Below, in pieces: positions 21,901 through 31,600 of a stretch of 64,000 nt of DNA. The notes beneath the pieces were generated by a model that saw nothing but the letters and a program-made list of their open reading frames with translations, was not told the DNA's origin and did no database searches. This stretch comes from Paralichthys olivaceus (Eukaryota; Chordata; Actinopteri; Pleuronectiformes; Paralichthyidae), in contig NC_091096.1 of assembly GCF_024713975.1 (NCBI RefSeq), positions 3,933,501 to 3,997,500 on the forward strand, in the 5' to 3' direction. Numbering within the stretch: the stretch's first letter is position 1; every line of letters begins with the position of its first letter. A program made the position numbers and the translations under genes.

Positions 21901-24900
21901 TAATGAGGAGCATGTGTAGAATTGAAAAGTGCAAAAGTAATCGATTTATTCTTCCGTTGATCGGAATAATTGTTTAAGCTTGAGATAGAGCCGACTTTGT
22001 TTTGAAGTTATGATTGACTTAATTATCTTAACACATATTACAATTAAGTGTAAAGATTTTAAATATGTCCATAAAATAAAACCCTTTAGTTTGAAAACTG
22101 TCTCATTGAACAAACTCAACTCTTCACATTTCAAGTTCTCCAACGATACTGGTGCTGTAGTGTTGTCCCTGAGTTTTAAGTAGCTTTGAATTTATAATGA
22201 GTAAATGTAAATATATAATAATAATAATAATAATAATAACAATGTTTATGTATCACTTCCTAACAGAGTTATAAATTAATTATATTATGAATTAAATGCA
22301 GACTGATATGACTGAAAGCTGTGGATATACTGTATCTGCAGTGACTCTGCTCTGTTTATGAAAAAGTGTTGAACAGTCTGAGTTTGTAAATCGTGTTTCT
22401 CTCCCTGCTTCTCTCCGTGTGTTCATCCCGTCGTCTGTGTTTAATCACCTTCAGTGACATGGCGACCTCCGTAGAGAGGATCCGCTCCTGATGTAAAGAT
22501 AAAGTATTTCAATATAATGTATTTCAATATCAAGGCCCATTCAAGGGTAAAGTCAACAACAGTTTGTATAATTTAGATGAAACACACAAGGGAAAACATC
22601 CCTTTCACTTAAATCTTACACACTGGACCTTTAAGTGTTTGAACACATGCTGTGTGTTGCAGGTAAAAAGGTGCAGGTGCTCTCAGGCCACAAAGACTGG
22701 ATCAGCTGCTGCTGCGTGTCTCCAGACTGCAGCATGATCGCCTCCGTCGGGAGGTTCGACAGAGTGAGTGAGATCATCGGAGAAGTTATAAAAACCTGCA
22801 GAGCAAAGAGACACGTGCATCAGAAGCAACGATGAGAGATTATTTTATTTACTCTTCTTGTGCATGTTTGGTATTTTATGTATTTTTAGTGTCTAACAGT
22901 TTGAAGCTCATCTGGAAAGTACAAAGATTTTTAGTTACACCAGAGTTTTCATTCTCACCTGAATGCTGTAAGTTTGTGTAAAAATGTGAACTAAAGGTTT
23001 TTATCTCTCATCTTTTACTTGTGTAAATACTCAGTGAATTTCAGATTCTGATCACAAGCCTGTTTCATGTGATCATGAGGGAAACATTTCCTTTTATAGT
23101 GAATAATCGCTGAAGATTTTATCGTATGTGCTGTTTGTATCCAGCAATGACGTAACTGAACATGAAGCTTTTCAGACATTTCATCTGTGATATAAATCTG
23201 TCGCTGGATGATGCACAGATCTGCTTCTCTTCATCCTCGCCTGTGTTGAGTTTCTGGGAGACGTTTAAAGCAGCAGGAACACTTTTACCAGACCTCGACT
23301 GTGACATGTTGTCACTAGAAAGAGGAACAGACGACATTTCACCGAGCAGAACCAGACTTTAAGATCACAATCACTTTAAACTGTGTTGTTGCTGTAAATC
23401 AAATCAATGAATCTGCTTAGTGTTTGACGGCCAGGAAACTTTGAGCCTTGTTGAAATCCCTTTAAATAAAAAAAATGATAATCCTCACAGCAAAGTAACC
23501 GCCGCTCCTTGTCTCCCTTCATCAGATGGTTTGTCTGTGGAGTCTACGCTCCTACACGTTCATCAGAAACCTGACCGGAGGCACCAGGAAGACCTTGTAC
23601 CTCCTGTCTTCCTGTGACTTCTCTCCTGACGGGGCGCTGCTCGCCACGGCAGCCTTCAGCGGCTCCAGCTGGTGGATCGACCTCTGGGACCCGTACACCG
23701 CAGAGAAACTGGCCACTCTGGTGTGAGTTTACGAGACCCCACTTTTACTGAACACTCTGGTTTGGTGTGTGCATTGTCCAGGATCACAGTAAACCGCTGC
23801 AGCCACGGACTGTAAATAAACATGGATGACGCGTCCCCACTTCCTCCCATTATCCAGAAATATCAAAATACTCCAAAATCCGGATACAAACAAACGGTGA
23901 GGTCGTCATTTGGAGCCAGAGTCCGATCAGCGAGAAGAACGACAGAAAATGACAGAAACCTTCTTTAAAGTGTACTGAACCTATACTGCAGCCAGCCACC
24001 AGGGGGCAATCAACACTGATGTACTGTATGTTCAGGTTTCAGATAAGTTTGGCTTTAATAGTTTTTTCACGATGATATAGAACTGAGGTGAAACGTCATG
24101 ATTGGCAGCTGAGACTGACTCGTGATCGGCTCCAAATGACGGCAAAGGTGCAAGATGGAGAAACGTCGTCCATCTTTATTTAAATCTTTAAATCTTTAAA
24201 GTTATTAATGCACAGATTTATTTCAAGCAGATAAATAAGTTGAAAGCTGAAAACCAACACATCACTGGCACTGTTATTGTACGATGCTTAAAAACTCGTC
24301 CCTATAAAACTTTTCTTTCCTCCACAGTGACTACTTTGAAGATTACGGGCAGAACCAGATCTCAGCAATACAATTCTCTCCCAACGGTTTGCACCTGGCG
24401 ATCGTGACGGACGGCAGGTGAGCGGTTCATCACGTCGCTGCGTTGAACGTTTCTTGCACTGGACAGAAACTGACTTCAGACACGTGTGTGTTTGCAGGGC
24501 TCTTCTGATCTGGGAGCCGGGAAAGAGAGGGATGGTGATGCAGACCAAAGCAGACAGGGACTCTAACGGACTGTGCTGCGACTACCATCCACAAGGGGGC
24601 GTGGTCGCCACAGGGTAAATGTTATTTCACAGTTTGTTGTTTTTGAGATTTCTGCAGAAAAAAACGTCCAGAGACGCTGGTTTTCACTCTTGGTGAATTT
24701 AATTCATCTGTGGCAGCAGAACATGTTTCAGCCTTATAACATACTAACACTACATGTAACCCACAATGCAACGCTGTAACATGCTGCTGCTACTCTCTCA
24801 ATTCAAAAGGAACAAATGACCGTTTTGAAGAACTATCCTTCTAATGACACGTGCTTCCTCTGCCGGTACTGTGCAGTGGTTTCTGAGCCTCAGGCTAAGT

Positions 24901-25484
24901 TACTTGTTAGCACCTGAGTGTTCTGATGGGAGTGAAACTCGAATCCCCACAGAAATCCACTGAAACACCAGGATGTCACTCAGTGGAACCCGTACCTCCA
25001 CCAACAGTCCCAATATGAAACCACATTAAAATGCTCCAGATCCAGATTTTTATTTGGATCTGCACAAATTCATGAACATCAGTTTTTCATGAAGATCCAT
25101 GAATCATTCTTTGAGACATAAAACATCCAAACAAAGCAGGAAAATAAATTTCCTGGATCTATAAACTAAACTTAACCTCGTTCTCCAGCTGGTTTGCACG
25201 TTCTCTCATGTTTGCTCTCTCAGCCTCATGTTCACTGTAACACTAACTGCGTCCCCCCCCCCTCCATCAGAACCAGAGACGGCCACGTGAGGTTCTGGAA
25301 GGTGCCCAGGACGGTGCCCAGCCTGTGCCACCTGTGCCGATCCATCCTGCGCCATTCGGTGTCCACGCACCAGCTGGAGCCGCTGCCCCTCCCCAAGAGG
25401 ATCCTGCAGTACCTCACGTACAGAAACATCCCCGAGCGCCTCAAGACCCGCTGCTCCTCAGAGGAGGAGGAGCGCAAAGGTTAA
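18920..25484 (+). CDS. wsb2: WD repeat and SOCS box-containing protein 2
   Basis: Substrate-receptor subunit of an Elongin B/C-Cullin 5 ubiquitin ligase. Exons: join(18920-18959, 19133-19301, 20197-20399, 20487-20618, 22663-22763, 23526-23722, 24328-24417, 24498-24614, 25271-25484), 420 residues; human WSB2 is 404 and also has nine exons. WD-repeat hallmarks follow in order: CETWSVDFSPDGAWFAWS, LLLATGLENGVIKIWNV, LISSSRDKTLRIWDL, SCDFSPDGALLATA, DLWDPYT and GLCCDYHPQGGVVATGTRDG. The SOCS box has a BC-box (SLCHLCRSILR) and a Cul-box-like LPLPKRILQYLTYR. A 16-17-residue charged tail (ERLKTRCSSEEEERKG) extends past the usual end. Start chosen as the ATG whose frame splices into the SDPALLLELK core. 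It lies between VSIG10 and RFC5 as in human; WSB1 is less likely from the sequence. Confidence 0.95.
19133..19301 (+). CDS. wsb2: WSB2 exon 2
   Basis: SDPALLLELKTRRPP through WPLDS; the first WD repeat begins here. Donor GTAGGT, phase 2. Confidence 0.94.
20197..20399 (+). CDS. wsb2: WSB2 exon 3
   Basis: DNQSGETDRGDKSFSCG, a variable linker, then WGLAFGP and ATGLENGVIKIWNV. Donor GTGAGG, phase 1. Confidence 0.95.
20487..20618 (+). CDS. wsb2: WSB2 exon 4
   Basis: DLHGHEGVVRDLVF and SSSRDKTLRIWDL, one complete WD repeat. Donor GTATGA. Confidence 0.96.
20725..21425. repeat. Tandem duplication in WSB2 intron 4 (two copies)
   Basis: Copy 1 starts near 20725 and copy 2 near 21110. Shared blocks in order: 'ctccactgt', 'ttctc..atgt', 'gctg.tgtttac', 'cctgagatatc', 'ttcattcctgcgtc', 'tttcccc' and 'cagcccagcg'. 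The offset is about 385-405 bases. Confidence 0.85.
21716..21788 (+). tRNA. tRNA-Arg (anticodon ACG)
   Basis: 73-nt cloverleaf. Acceptor stem GGGCCAG pairs with CTGGCTC (discriminator G). The D arm contains the A box TGGCGCAATGG. The anticodon stem TCTGA/TCAGA carries loop CTACGGA with ACG at 21749-21751. The T arm CTAGG-TTCGACT-CCTGG contains the B box, with one wobble pair. A TTTT terminator begins at 21791. It agrees almost base for base with vertebrate tRNA-Arg(ACG) as I know it. It lies in WSB2 intron 4, same strand, transcribed by Pol III. Confidence 0.96.
22217..22240. repeat. (AAT)n microsatellite
   Basis: About eight AAT units in WSB2 intron 4. Confidence 0.9.
22663..22763 (+). CDS. 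wsb2: WSB2 exon 5
   Basis: KKVQVLSGHKDWISCCCVSP through SVGRFDR. Donor GTGAGT, phase 0. Confidence 0.95.
23526..23722 (+). CDS. wsb2: WSB2 exon 6
   Basis: MVCLWSLRSYTFIRN through DLWDPYTAEKLATL. The loop 'TGGTRKTLYLLS' replaces the family's EGHxxxVV segment, a local divergence. The donor at 23723 keeps phase 2. Confidence 0.94.
23799..24190. mobile_element. Fold-back (MITE-like) element in WSB2 intron 6
   Basis: The ends are imperfect inverted repeats: 'taaataaacatggatgacg' on the left, and the reverse complement of 'cgtcgtccatctttattta' on the right. Inside, 'tcatttggagcc' and 'ggctccaaatga' also pair. No open frame. A related fragment lies at about 61005-61230. Confidence 0.75.
24328..24417 (+). 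CDS. wsb2: WSB2 exon 7
   Basis: DYFEDYGQNQISAIQFSPNG through IVTDG; the linker before the repeat is shorter than in human. Donor GTGAGC. Confidence 0.94.
24498..24614 (+). CDS. wsb2: WSB2 exon 8
   Basis: ALLIWEPGKRGMV through SNGLCCDYHPQGGVVAT. Donor GTAAAT, phase 2. Confidence 0.95.
24985..25160. repeat. Dispersed repeat fragment in WSB2 intron 8
   Basis: 'acctccaccaacagt..' followed by 'ctccagatccagat' and 'aattcatgaacatcag' resembles the fish repeat also seen near 480-690 and 2975-3245. Confidence 0.4.
25271..25484 (+). CDS. wsb2: WSB2 exon 9 (SOCS box) with stop
   Basis: TRDGHVRFWKVPR, then the SOCS box and a charged tail, ending with TAA. Confidence 0.95.
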
Positions 25485-25555
25485 ATATGAACATTTCAAG
25501 TAACCAAACAATGCAACTGGTATTGACACTAAGTGATTATTATACACTGAACACT

Positions 25556-25561
25556 AATAAA
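25556..25561 (+). promoter_or_regulatory. WSB2 poly(A) signal
   Basis: AATAAA 72 bases past the WSB2 stop; first canonical signal. Confidence 0.55.
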
Positions 25562-25723
25562 ATGCCTTTGTTTGATGAGGTATTAAAAGTTGCTTCCACA
25601 GCTCGGCTCGGCACAGGAAGCAGCTCTTAACATCATCCACTTTAGATGCAACATTTACTGCACTAAGGATTTAATTTATTGCACTACTACTGTTAAACGA
25701 TGCATTAACTCAATGTTCACATG

Positions 25724-25725
<2 letters not shown>

Positions 25726-25754
<29 letters not shown>
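25726..25754. repeat. (TA)n microsatellite
   Basis: About 14 TA units between WSB2 and RFC5. Confidence 0.9.
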
Positions 25755-25756
<2 letters not shown>

Positions 25757-25906
25757 CTTGAATATCACACTTTTATACTGTTAATTTATTGTGTACATAT
25801 ATAATTTCTAATTCCTGTTTATCATAAGGGAACAACACACGACCTGCGACTGTACCTGCACATGTTTATTGTTAATATAAAAACTGGATTATATATAGGA
25901 AATAGT

Positions 25907-25912
25907 TTTATT
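25907..25912 (-). promoter_or_regulatory. RFC5 poly(A) signal (candidate)
   Basis: AATAAA on the minus strand about 520 bases past the RFC5 stop; a second copy lies at 25865-25870. Confidence 0.45.
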
Positions 25913-26433
25913 AAACAGACTCAAACATTTACACGTCCCAGAACTTTTATTTTTTCAGGCAGCATGGAATTTTACTCAGTTCACTTGCAGACTGGAGTGA
26001 CTCAGACATCCGTGTCTTAGACGTGTGACGTCCTCTCAGTCTGGAGAAGTGTTGGGCAGCGGACACGTGAGGACTTCTGTATTCTGGTGATTTCACAAAG
26101 GTTGATCGTTTCTCTCCAACCACAGCCTCACGGAGGGAAATAATTGAGAGGACGCTGTAAATCCTTCCAGAAAGAACCTTGAAGGATTTTGGTCAAACTG
26201 TTTAAAAGGTTTTAGTCACCTTGAAATATACAACAGGTAGTAAAGTAGGAAACGAAAGAGCAATATCTCATTGAGAAGTTTTCCAGACTCCTGCTGAGTT
26301 CTGGATGTAGCAGTACAGTGCAGTTGTTTTTCATTGTGGTTTAAACAGGAGTGCCTGTGGCCGCTCATGAATCATTGAATATTTCCTTTTGTTCACGTGA
26401 CTCTGGTTTACGTTCAAGAGACAGTTACTGGAT

Positions 26434-26533
26434 CTACGAGGCTTCGCTGACCACCAGGTCTCTCACCGCCTGGAAAGCTGCAACCATGGAGCTCAGCTGG
26501 ATCTTCTCATCGGTTCCTGAGGCGAGTCTGTGT
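26434..26533 (-). CDS. rfc5: RFC5 exon 11 with stop
   Basis: [17 protein letters not shown] to VVSEAS, then TAG (26434-26436). Acceptor at CTTCAG|ACAC, the only one giving the family frame. Confidence 0.95.
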
Positions 26534-28079
26534 CTGAAGAGACGCGATCAGAAACCAAGAAAAATGAGACGTGGTGGCAGCCCCCGCTGAACATTTCCAG
26601 TTCATACAAGGATTTTATTTTCAGTTCATGCTGGTTTATATCTCACTTACTCTATGTCGGCCAACTTGATGAGCAGACCAATCCGGATGTCTGGAGGAAA
26701 GTCCACTGAGAATGGGGGAAAAAACTAAAATTCAGATACAAAACTACTGAATTTGTACGACACTGTTTATGTGTTCAGGTTTTCTTAATGATTGAACAGT
26801 TGTGTGAAAACGTGTGCGTTAGCTGCGGCCTCACCTCTGTGTATGAGCAAGTGAACCTCAGTGAGGATGTCGTGCAGAGCCAAACCTTTCAAGGTCTTCA
26901 GCTGAAGGATTTCTGTGAGGACGACGTTAAAGACTTAAAAACACAAGTGTCTTTTTAATTCAGTTTGAAAAGTTACTGCGTTTGAGTCTTTTTTCTTCTG
27001 CACTTTTCATCCATTCCAGTGTCAAACAGATCTAGTCAGATTTAATTAGTTGCAAGAAAGAAATGTACTGAAAATACAGCTACTTCAGGATGTTTCGCCC
27101 CTTTTCTGAATTCTACAGAATCAGACTAAAACTATATTTCACAGATTGATATGGTTCTACGGTTCAGCTCGCTGGCTGGAGGCCCCTGAAGGATACGGTT
27201 GTATGCTGTGGTGAAGTCTTTGTTGAGGGACCAGTCGAGGATGTTGGCGATATCCGAGCGGAGGGGGTGACCTGTGCAGGTGTAAACTGTGTCCTCTGTG
27301 ACCTTCCCATACGCCATGCTGGTGCTCTGAAACCACGGAGACGGAGAACGGTCAGGCTGCTCAACCCTCAACCACTGATGCTTTAACGGACATCTCATGT
27401 TTAGTTTAGCAGATGTTTTAAAAAAAACACAATATAAATAATTAAAACATGGACACGAAGGCAGAATGATCGTGATGTCGTACCTGCAGGATGTTGAGAG
27501 ATCTCCTCATATCACCTGACGATAGAGTCACGATGGCTTTCATTCCATCTGGAGTTATGTCAATGCTGCCACAAAAAAAAACTTTTTAATTAATCTCAAA
27601 CGATTGAATAAGTACTGTTATGTTTATATTTGCAGATTTTTATATTTACCAATATCTAAATATATATATATGCACTGTAATGTATTGCTAATTGTGAAAT
27701 CTTTGTATAAATGCCATAAACAAATCAGGTCCTGGTGACAGGTCTGCGTAATTTCACTGATCTAACTCAGTTAGTTAACTAAATTCAGGCCACTTTGCGT
27801 GACTCACTAGTTTTCTGACAGTAAAAAGAAAAACATGTTTTCAACCACACAACACACACACACACACACCTCTCCTGCTGGACCACATAGTCCAGTCGGG
27901 GAATCATCTGGTCTGGGGACAACGGGCCGAAGCGAAACCTGGTGCAGCGAGACTGCAGGGCCGGGATGATCTTAGACAGGTAGTTGCAGATGAGACAGAA
28001 GCGAGTGTTTTCTGTGAACTTCTCAATCACTGAGACAGAGAGAGAGAGAGAGGGAGGGAGAGAGAGAGAGGGAGGGAGG

Positions 28080-28149
<70 letters not shown>

Positions 28150-29866
28150 ACAAGTCAGAAAGGACCTAAATCTGCAAACTGGCAATGAACAGAGTCTTTG
28201 TTCCCTCAAGTCAAAAGAAAGACAAAGTGCTCCAGTTTAAACTAAGACAACGGATCTTCACACAGGGATTTTTTTTAAATGAATATCAGGGTGTAACAAG
28301 ACTGTAATTCACCAGCAGCCAAATTGTCCGGCTGCTCATTGAGCCGTGTGGCTCACAGTGGGCGACGCTCGGCCGAACAGATGGCTCACCTCGTCGCAAT
28401 GCATTCTGGGCATCCTGGGTCATGGCATCGGCTTCGTCCAGTATCACCAACTTGAAGCCCTTCCTGGGGGACGAGAGGGACGGACAAATAGACGGTGTTA
28501 ATAGCTCCTCCTGTGGTTATGAGTTGCAGATAAAGGAAACTCTAGTCTCACTTGAAGATGGTGCGTGTGCTGGCAAAGCTCAGGACGGGACCTCGTACAA
28601 CATCTATACCTCTGTCATCTGACGCATTTAACTACAAAACAACCAGAGATTAATATCAAATCACAGAAACAGAAGCCTTCACACCATACCGAATACAAGA
28701 ACTTGTGTAATGTACCTCCAACACCATGGAGTTGAACTCTTTGTCCTTGTACAGCTGCCGGGCGCAGGCCAGGATGGTGGAGGTCTTGCCTGTTCCGGGG
28801 GGACCATAGAACAAGAGATGGGGGAGCTTGTCCTCGCTGATAAACTTCTGGACTGTGGACGTGAAACGGTGGTTTACAAAGAATACGTATGAGACATCAG
28901 ACTGTTAATTCAGAAGGATGAAATCTGTGGTAGACATGAGTCAAAACATATTTACACATATTGAAGTTTTTAAGTTTAGTCAAACAAATGTCTTATAACT
29001 TCTTAATTTATATTTAAGTGCAATTTGGGTTCTTCACACGATAGATGTGACAAAACAATTATAAGTTAGATGCTGACTCATTAACCGTGTTGTCTTTCAA
29101 TGAATGAGGTAAATATATGTATGACTGCAGGAGGTCCACACACTTACTGGTGCTCAGAATATCTTTGTGTGAGATCAGATCATCAAGTTTCTGAGGTCTG
29201 TACTTTTCAACCCTGGAACACGAAGCAGAAACACGTCGTTAATATATATATATATATATATATATTTAAAATACTTGCTATTGCTAAATGACGCGTGCAG
29301 TATTTACTATGAATGCAGTATAATACAGTATACAGGTATAAATATAACGGATTAGTAACGTTAAACCATATCAGCACTGACCTCGTTTGGATTTCTCTAT
29401 TTTAAAACATCTTATTGATGTGTTTGGATGTGTATGTGATAAACGTAAAAAAACATTCACACCTTCACGTTGTTTGGGTGCCACTCTACAATTCGGCCCG
29501 CATATGTTTGCACCATACACAAATGTAAGCAACACAATGTTCACTTTAAAACTCACAACAGCTGCAGCAGCAGCGGCACAGGGATGCTAGCTGCGTTAGT
29601 TAGCGACCGTAAAGCTACGTAATGTCTGCAGATCCGTTTTATTCATCCACACAAACAAACAAACAAACAAACAGGAGGAAGATCTGAGGTTTTCTGTTAT
29701 AACCTTAAAAACACGGTTCACTCCTCAGCACAGAGATCGACACGCTGCTTCCAGCTGAACTCACAGGGCACCGGGTTAGCTAGCTCGGGCTAACTCTCTG
29801 TGAACAGGAGTGCACTCACCAGGGGAGGTTCCTGGTCCGTGTCGCAGCTTTGTCCGCAGACGCCAT
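26434..29866 (-). CDS. rfc5: Replication factor C subunit 5
   Basis: Small AAA+ subunit of the RFC clamp loader that places PCNA on primed DNA; also part of the RFC-like complexes in the nucleus. Complement exons in coding order: 29820-29866, 29148-29212, 28716-28852, 28552-28631, 28390-28463, 27870-28029, 27484-27565, 27197-27326, 26835-26912, 26651-26705, 26434-26533. These give 335 residues (human 340). Visible: RFC box VEKYRPQ, Walker A GPPGTGKT (54-61), [10 protein letters not shown], Walker B LDEAD (118-122), sensor region CNYLSK, the SRC motif S161-R162-C163, and sensor 2-like SSGDMRR. The start [16 protein letters not shown] agrees with the family after a variable first 10 residues. 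It is head-to-head with KSR2 and tail-to-tail with WSB2. Confidence 0.97.
26651..26705 (-). CDS. rfc5: RFC5 exon 10
   Basis: [18 protein letters not shown], part of the C-terminal collar domain. Donor GTAAGT. Confidence 0.95.
26835..26912 (-). CDS. rfc5: RFC5 exon 9
   Basis: [18 protein letters not shown] through LLIHR. Donor GTGAGG. Confidence 0.95.
27197..27326 (-). CDS. rfc5: RFC5 exon 8
   Basis: [19 protein letters not shown] through FTTAYN. The donor GTATCC is weak, but the phase joins correctly to exon 9 ([10 protein letters not shown]). Confidence 0.92.
27484..27565 (-). CDS. rfc5: RFC5 exon 7
   Basis: [27 protein letters not shown]; sensor 2 region. Donor GTACGA. Confidence 0.95.
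27852..27869. repeat. (CA)9 microsatellite at the RFC5 exon 6 donor
   Basis: Reads (GT)9 on the coding strand and begins exactly at the exon 6 donor. Confidence 0.95.
27870..28029 (-). CDS. rfc5: RFC5 exon 6 (SRC motif), flanked by microsatellites
   Basis: [18 protein letters not shown] through the SRC arginine-finger motif and DYVVQQE. The acceptor follows a roughly 110-base (CT)n tract, and the donor is the first GT of a (GT)n tract. Confidence 0.96.
28038..28148. repeat. (GA)n microsatellite before RFC5 exon 6
   Basis: About 110 bases of GA with GGGA interruptions. On the coding strand it is a pure pyrimidine (CT)n tract ending 8 bases from the exon. Confidence 0.95.
28390..28463 (-). 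CDS. rfc5: RFC5 exon 5 (Walker B)
   Basis: [15 protein letters not shown] through NALRR; D119-E120 are the catalytic acids. Donor GTGAGC. Confidence 0.97.
28552..28631 (-). CDS. rfc5: RFC5 exon 4
   Basis: [19 protein letters not shown] through TRTIF. Donor GTGAGA. Confidence 0.96.
28716..28852 (-). CDS. rfc5: RFC5 exon 3 (Walker A)
   Basis: [19 protein letters not shown], with K60-T61 binding ATP, through NSMVLE. Donor GTACAT. Confidence 0.97.
29148..29212 (-). CDS. rfc5: RFC5 exon 2
   Basis: RFC box [17 protein letters not shown]. Donor GTAAGT. Confidence 0.96.
29246..29264. repeat. (TA)n microsatellite
   Basis: About nine TA units in RFC5 intron 1. Confidence 0.85.
29820..29866 (-). CDS. 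rfc5: RFC5 exon 1 (coding part)
   Basis: [15 protein letters not shown] plus two bases of W16. Donor GTGAGT. Confidence 0.94.
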
Positions 29867-29956
29867 GAGTCCAGTTCTCTGTAAAACTCGGATCCACGTG
29901 AGTCTGACTGATGTTTTCACTCTTTCAGACGCTTCCTCTCTGTTTCCGCAGCCCTG

Positions 29957-30009
29957 TTTGGCGCGCTGCGCGACAAACCGTGCGTCATACGTCACGCCGT
30001 ACAACCAAT
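29957..30009 (-). promoter_or_regulatory. RFC5 promoter motifs (E2F, CRE-like, CCAAT)
   Basis: TTTGGCGCG at 29957 fits the E2F consensus, TACGTCAC at 29988 a CRE half-site, and CCAAT at 30005 (plus strand) an NF-Y box, all 90-145 bases before the RFC5 ATG. E2F control is expected for an S-phase replication gene. Motif match only. Confidence 0.5.
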
Positions 30010-31011
30010 GGGCTGGCTCTGTCTGCTCCCGTGGGCGGGGACTGTGTCAACATGTTAAAAAGAAAGTAAAATGTCAAAAATGAAAAACTTTAAATGTTTT
30101 TTAATAGTTTTGATCCAGTGTGGAAAACCATTTCTGAAAAAAATATATATTAGTACATGTTAAATAGAAATAAAAACATGTTTATAATAATAAAAATATG
30201 TTAAAGTGTAATTCATACAAGAGAAAATATTTAAAAGATTCAACTAAGTCTTTGGAGTTTGGACCTGATGTTGTTGATGCTGTATGTAGAGATGGTTCAG
30301 CACAGGTAACAGACATGAGTCATGAACAGTTCAACCAAAGACTCCCGATGTTTCCTCTGCAGCATCTTTAATCTAAGGGATATTGTTGTGGCCTGTGTTG
30401 GTGCAAATACCAGTATTTCAAAAGAAAAAACACAATTCATATAATAAGAATAAACATCTATCATAAATATACACTTTATTTCTTACCTATTTAATCATCT
30501 TGTGATCATTTAGACTTATCTTAATGCCCCTTCAAAGCATCCTGACCCTCAGTGTGCCAACAAATCCCACAGAGAACCGTAAACCTCAATCAAGTAACAC
30601 AAAACAATCACATGTTTGATTAATGTCATTCGCGTGTGTGTGTATGTGTGTGTGTGCCCGTGCACATGTGTCAGTGTGCACATTCAGTTGCATGTGAATT
30701 ATAACAACCATCCACACCATCTCTCCCGTGCATGTGTGAGAGATGTGAGTGGACCTGGTGCAGGCCTGCAGACTGGAGGATCCCACCGCTCTAATCTCGC
30801 GAGATCTCCTCCTCTCGGCTGCCTGCGATGCTGTTGCTGTGGGTTTGATTGACAGGAAACATGTCGGTGTGGTGGGAGCGAACCGGGATGCTGCTGCTGC
30901 CACGGGAGACAGGGACCTGCATCCAGTCCTCTCATCAGCACCAGTGAAACCCACCGGGCTCCTCACGTCCGCTTATGATGCGCTGATCAGCTTTTTTATT
31001 TTTATTTTTTA

Positions 31012-31060
31012 ATTATTATTATTATTATTTATCATTATTATTATTATTATTATTATTATC
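31012..31060. repeat. (ATT)n microsatellite
   Basis: Interrupted ATT array upstream of KSR2. Confidence 0.85.
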
Positions 31061-31367
31061 ATTTCTAACATCCATTCGCAGGGGAACCCGATGGATGCTC
31101 TGGCGAACCCGCTCAGCATCCTCTCCACCTTGTGTTCGGTGTAGAGGCAGAGGCACCTGGATGAAACAGCAGGAACTACGAGGACTGTTGTTGCAATGGA
31201 GTCGACTCTCTCACGGCTCAAAGCTCGTCTGTAAACCCACAACATCTCGTTTCATGGCGTTCTGCAGGTCGCTCTGCTCCGTGGGCTCCTCCACGTCTCT
31301 CTCCTGAATTCTGTTCTCTCTTATTTCTTTTATTTTCGTTTCATTATTATTTGACGTGCAAAGGAAA

Positions 31368-31397
31368 GGGGGGGTGGGGGGTGGGGGGTGGGGGGGG
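31368..31397 (+). promoter_or_regulatory. G-quadruplex motif in the KSR2 5' leader
   Basis: Four G runs (7, 6, 6 and 8 G) separated by single T bases, 29 bases before the KSR2 ATG on the coding strand. Single-base loops favour a very stable parallel quadruplex in DNA, and in RNA if transcribed. Confidence 0.75.
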
Positions 31398-31426
31398 AAA
31401 ATAACGACCACTGCTCGACCCAAACT

Positions 31427-31600
31427 ATGAACGAGGAGATGACAAAAAGCGAGGAGCAGCATCTGAGTTTGCAGAAAGCCTTGCAGCAGTGCGAGTTGGT
31501 GCAGAACATGATAGACATAAGCATTTCCAGTTTGGAGGGTTTACGGACCAAATGTGCCACATCCAACGACTTGACACAGAAGGAGATACGCACGCTGGAG
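31427..31600 (+). CDS. ksr2: KSR2 coding exon 1
   Basis: 58 codons ending TQKEIRTLE, phase 0. Donor GTAAGC. The first in-frame ATG after the G-rich leader is used. Confidence 0.95.

Larger units (their letters stand above)
25562..26433. other. WSB2-RFC5 convergent gap and RFC5 3' UTR
   Basis: No gene. A (TA)n run lies at 25726-25754. Minus-strand AATAAA signals (TTTATT on plus) at 25865-25870 and 25907-25912 could end RFC5, giving it a 3' UTR of about 500 bases. Confidence 0.6.
29867..31426. other. RFC5-KSR2 head-to-head region
   Basis: Contains the RFC5 promoter (GC-rich up to about 30050), an AT-rich middle, a TG-rich patch (30635-30655), an (ATT)n run (31012-31060) and the KSR2 5' leader ending in a G-rich motif. 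Open frames at 30586-31012 show no family resemblance. Confidence 0.65.

Noticed and set aside
27785..28153. 122-codon minus-strand frame starting in the GA/CT repeat
   Set aside because: Only its middle is real (RFC5 exon 6); the serine-leucine start is the microsatellite translated.
30586..30966. 126-codon minus-strand frame and 87-codon plus-strand frame between RFC5 and KSR2
   Set aside because: They overlap on opposite strands in a TG- and CpG-containing region; no start context, splice sites or recognised domain.
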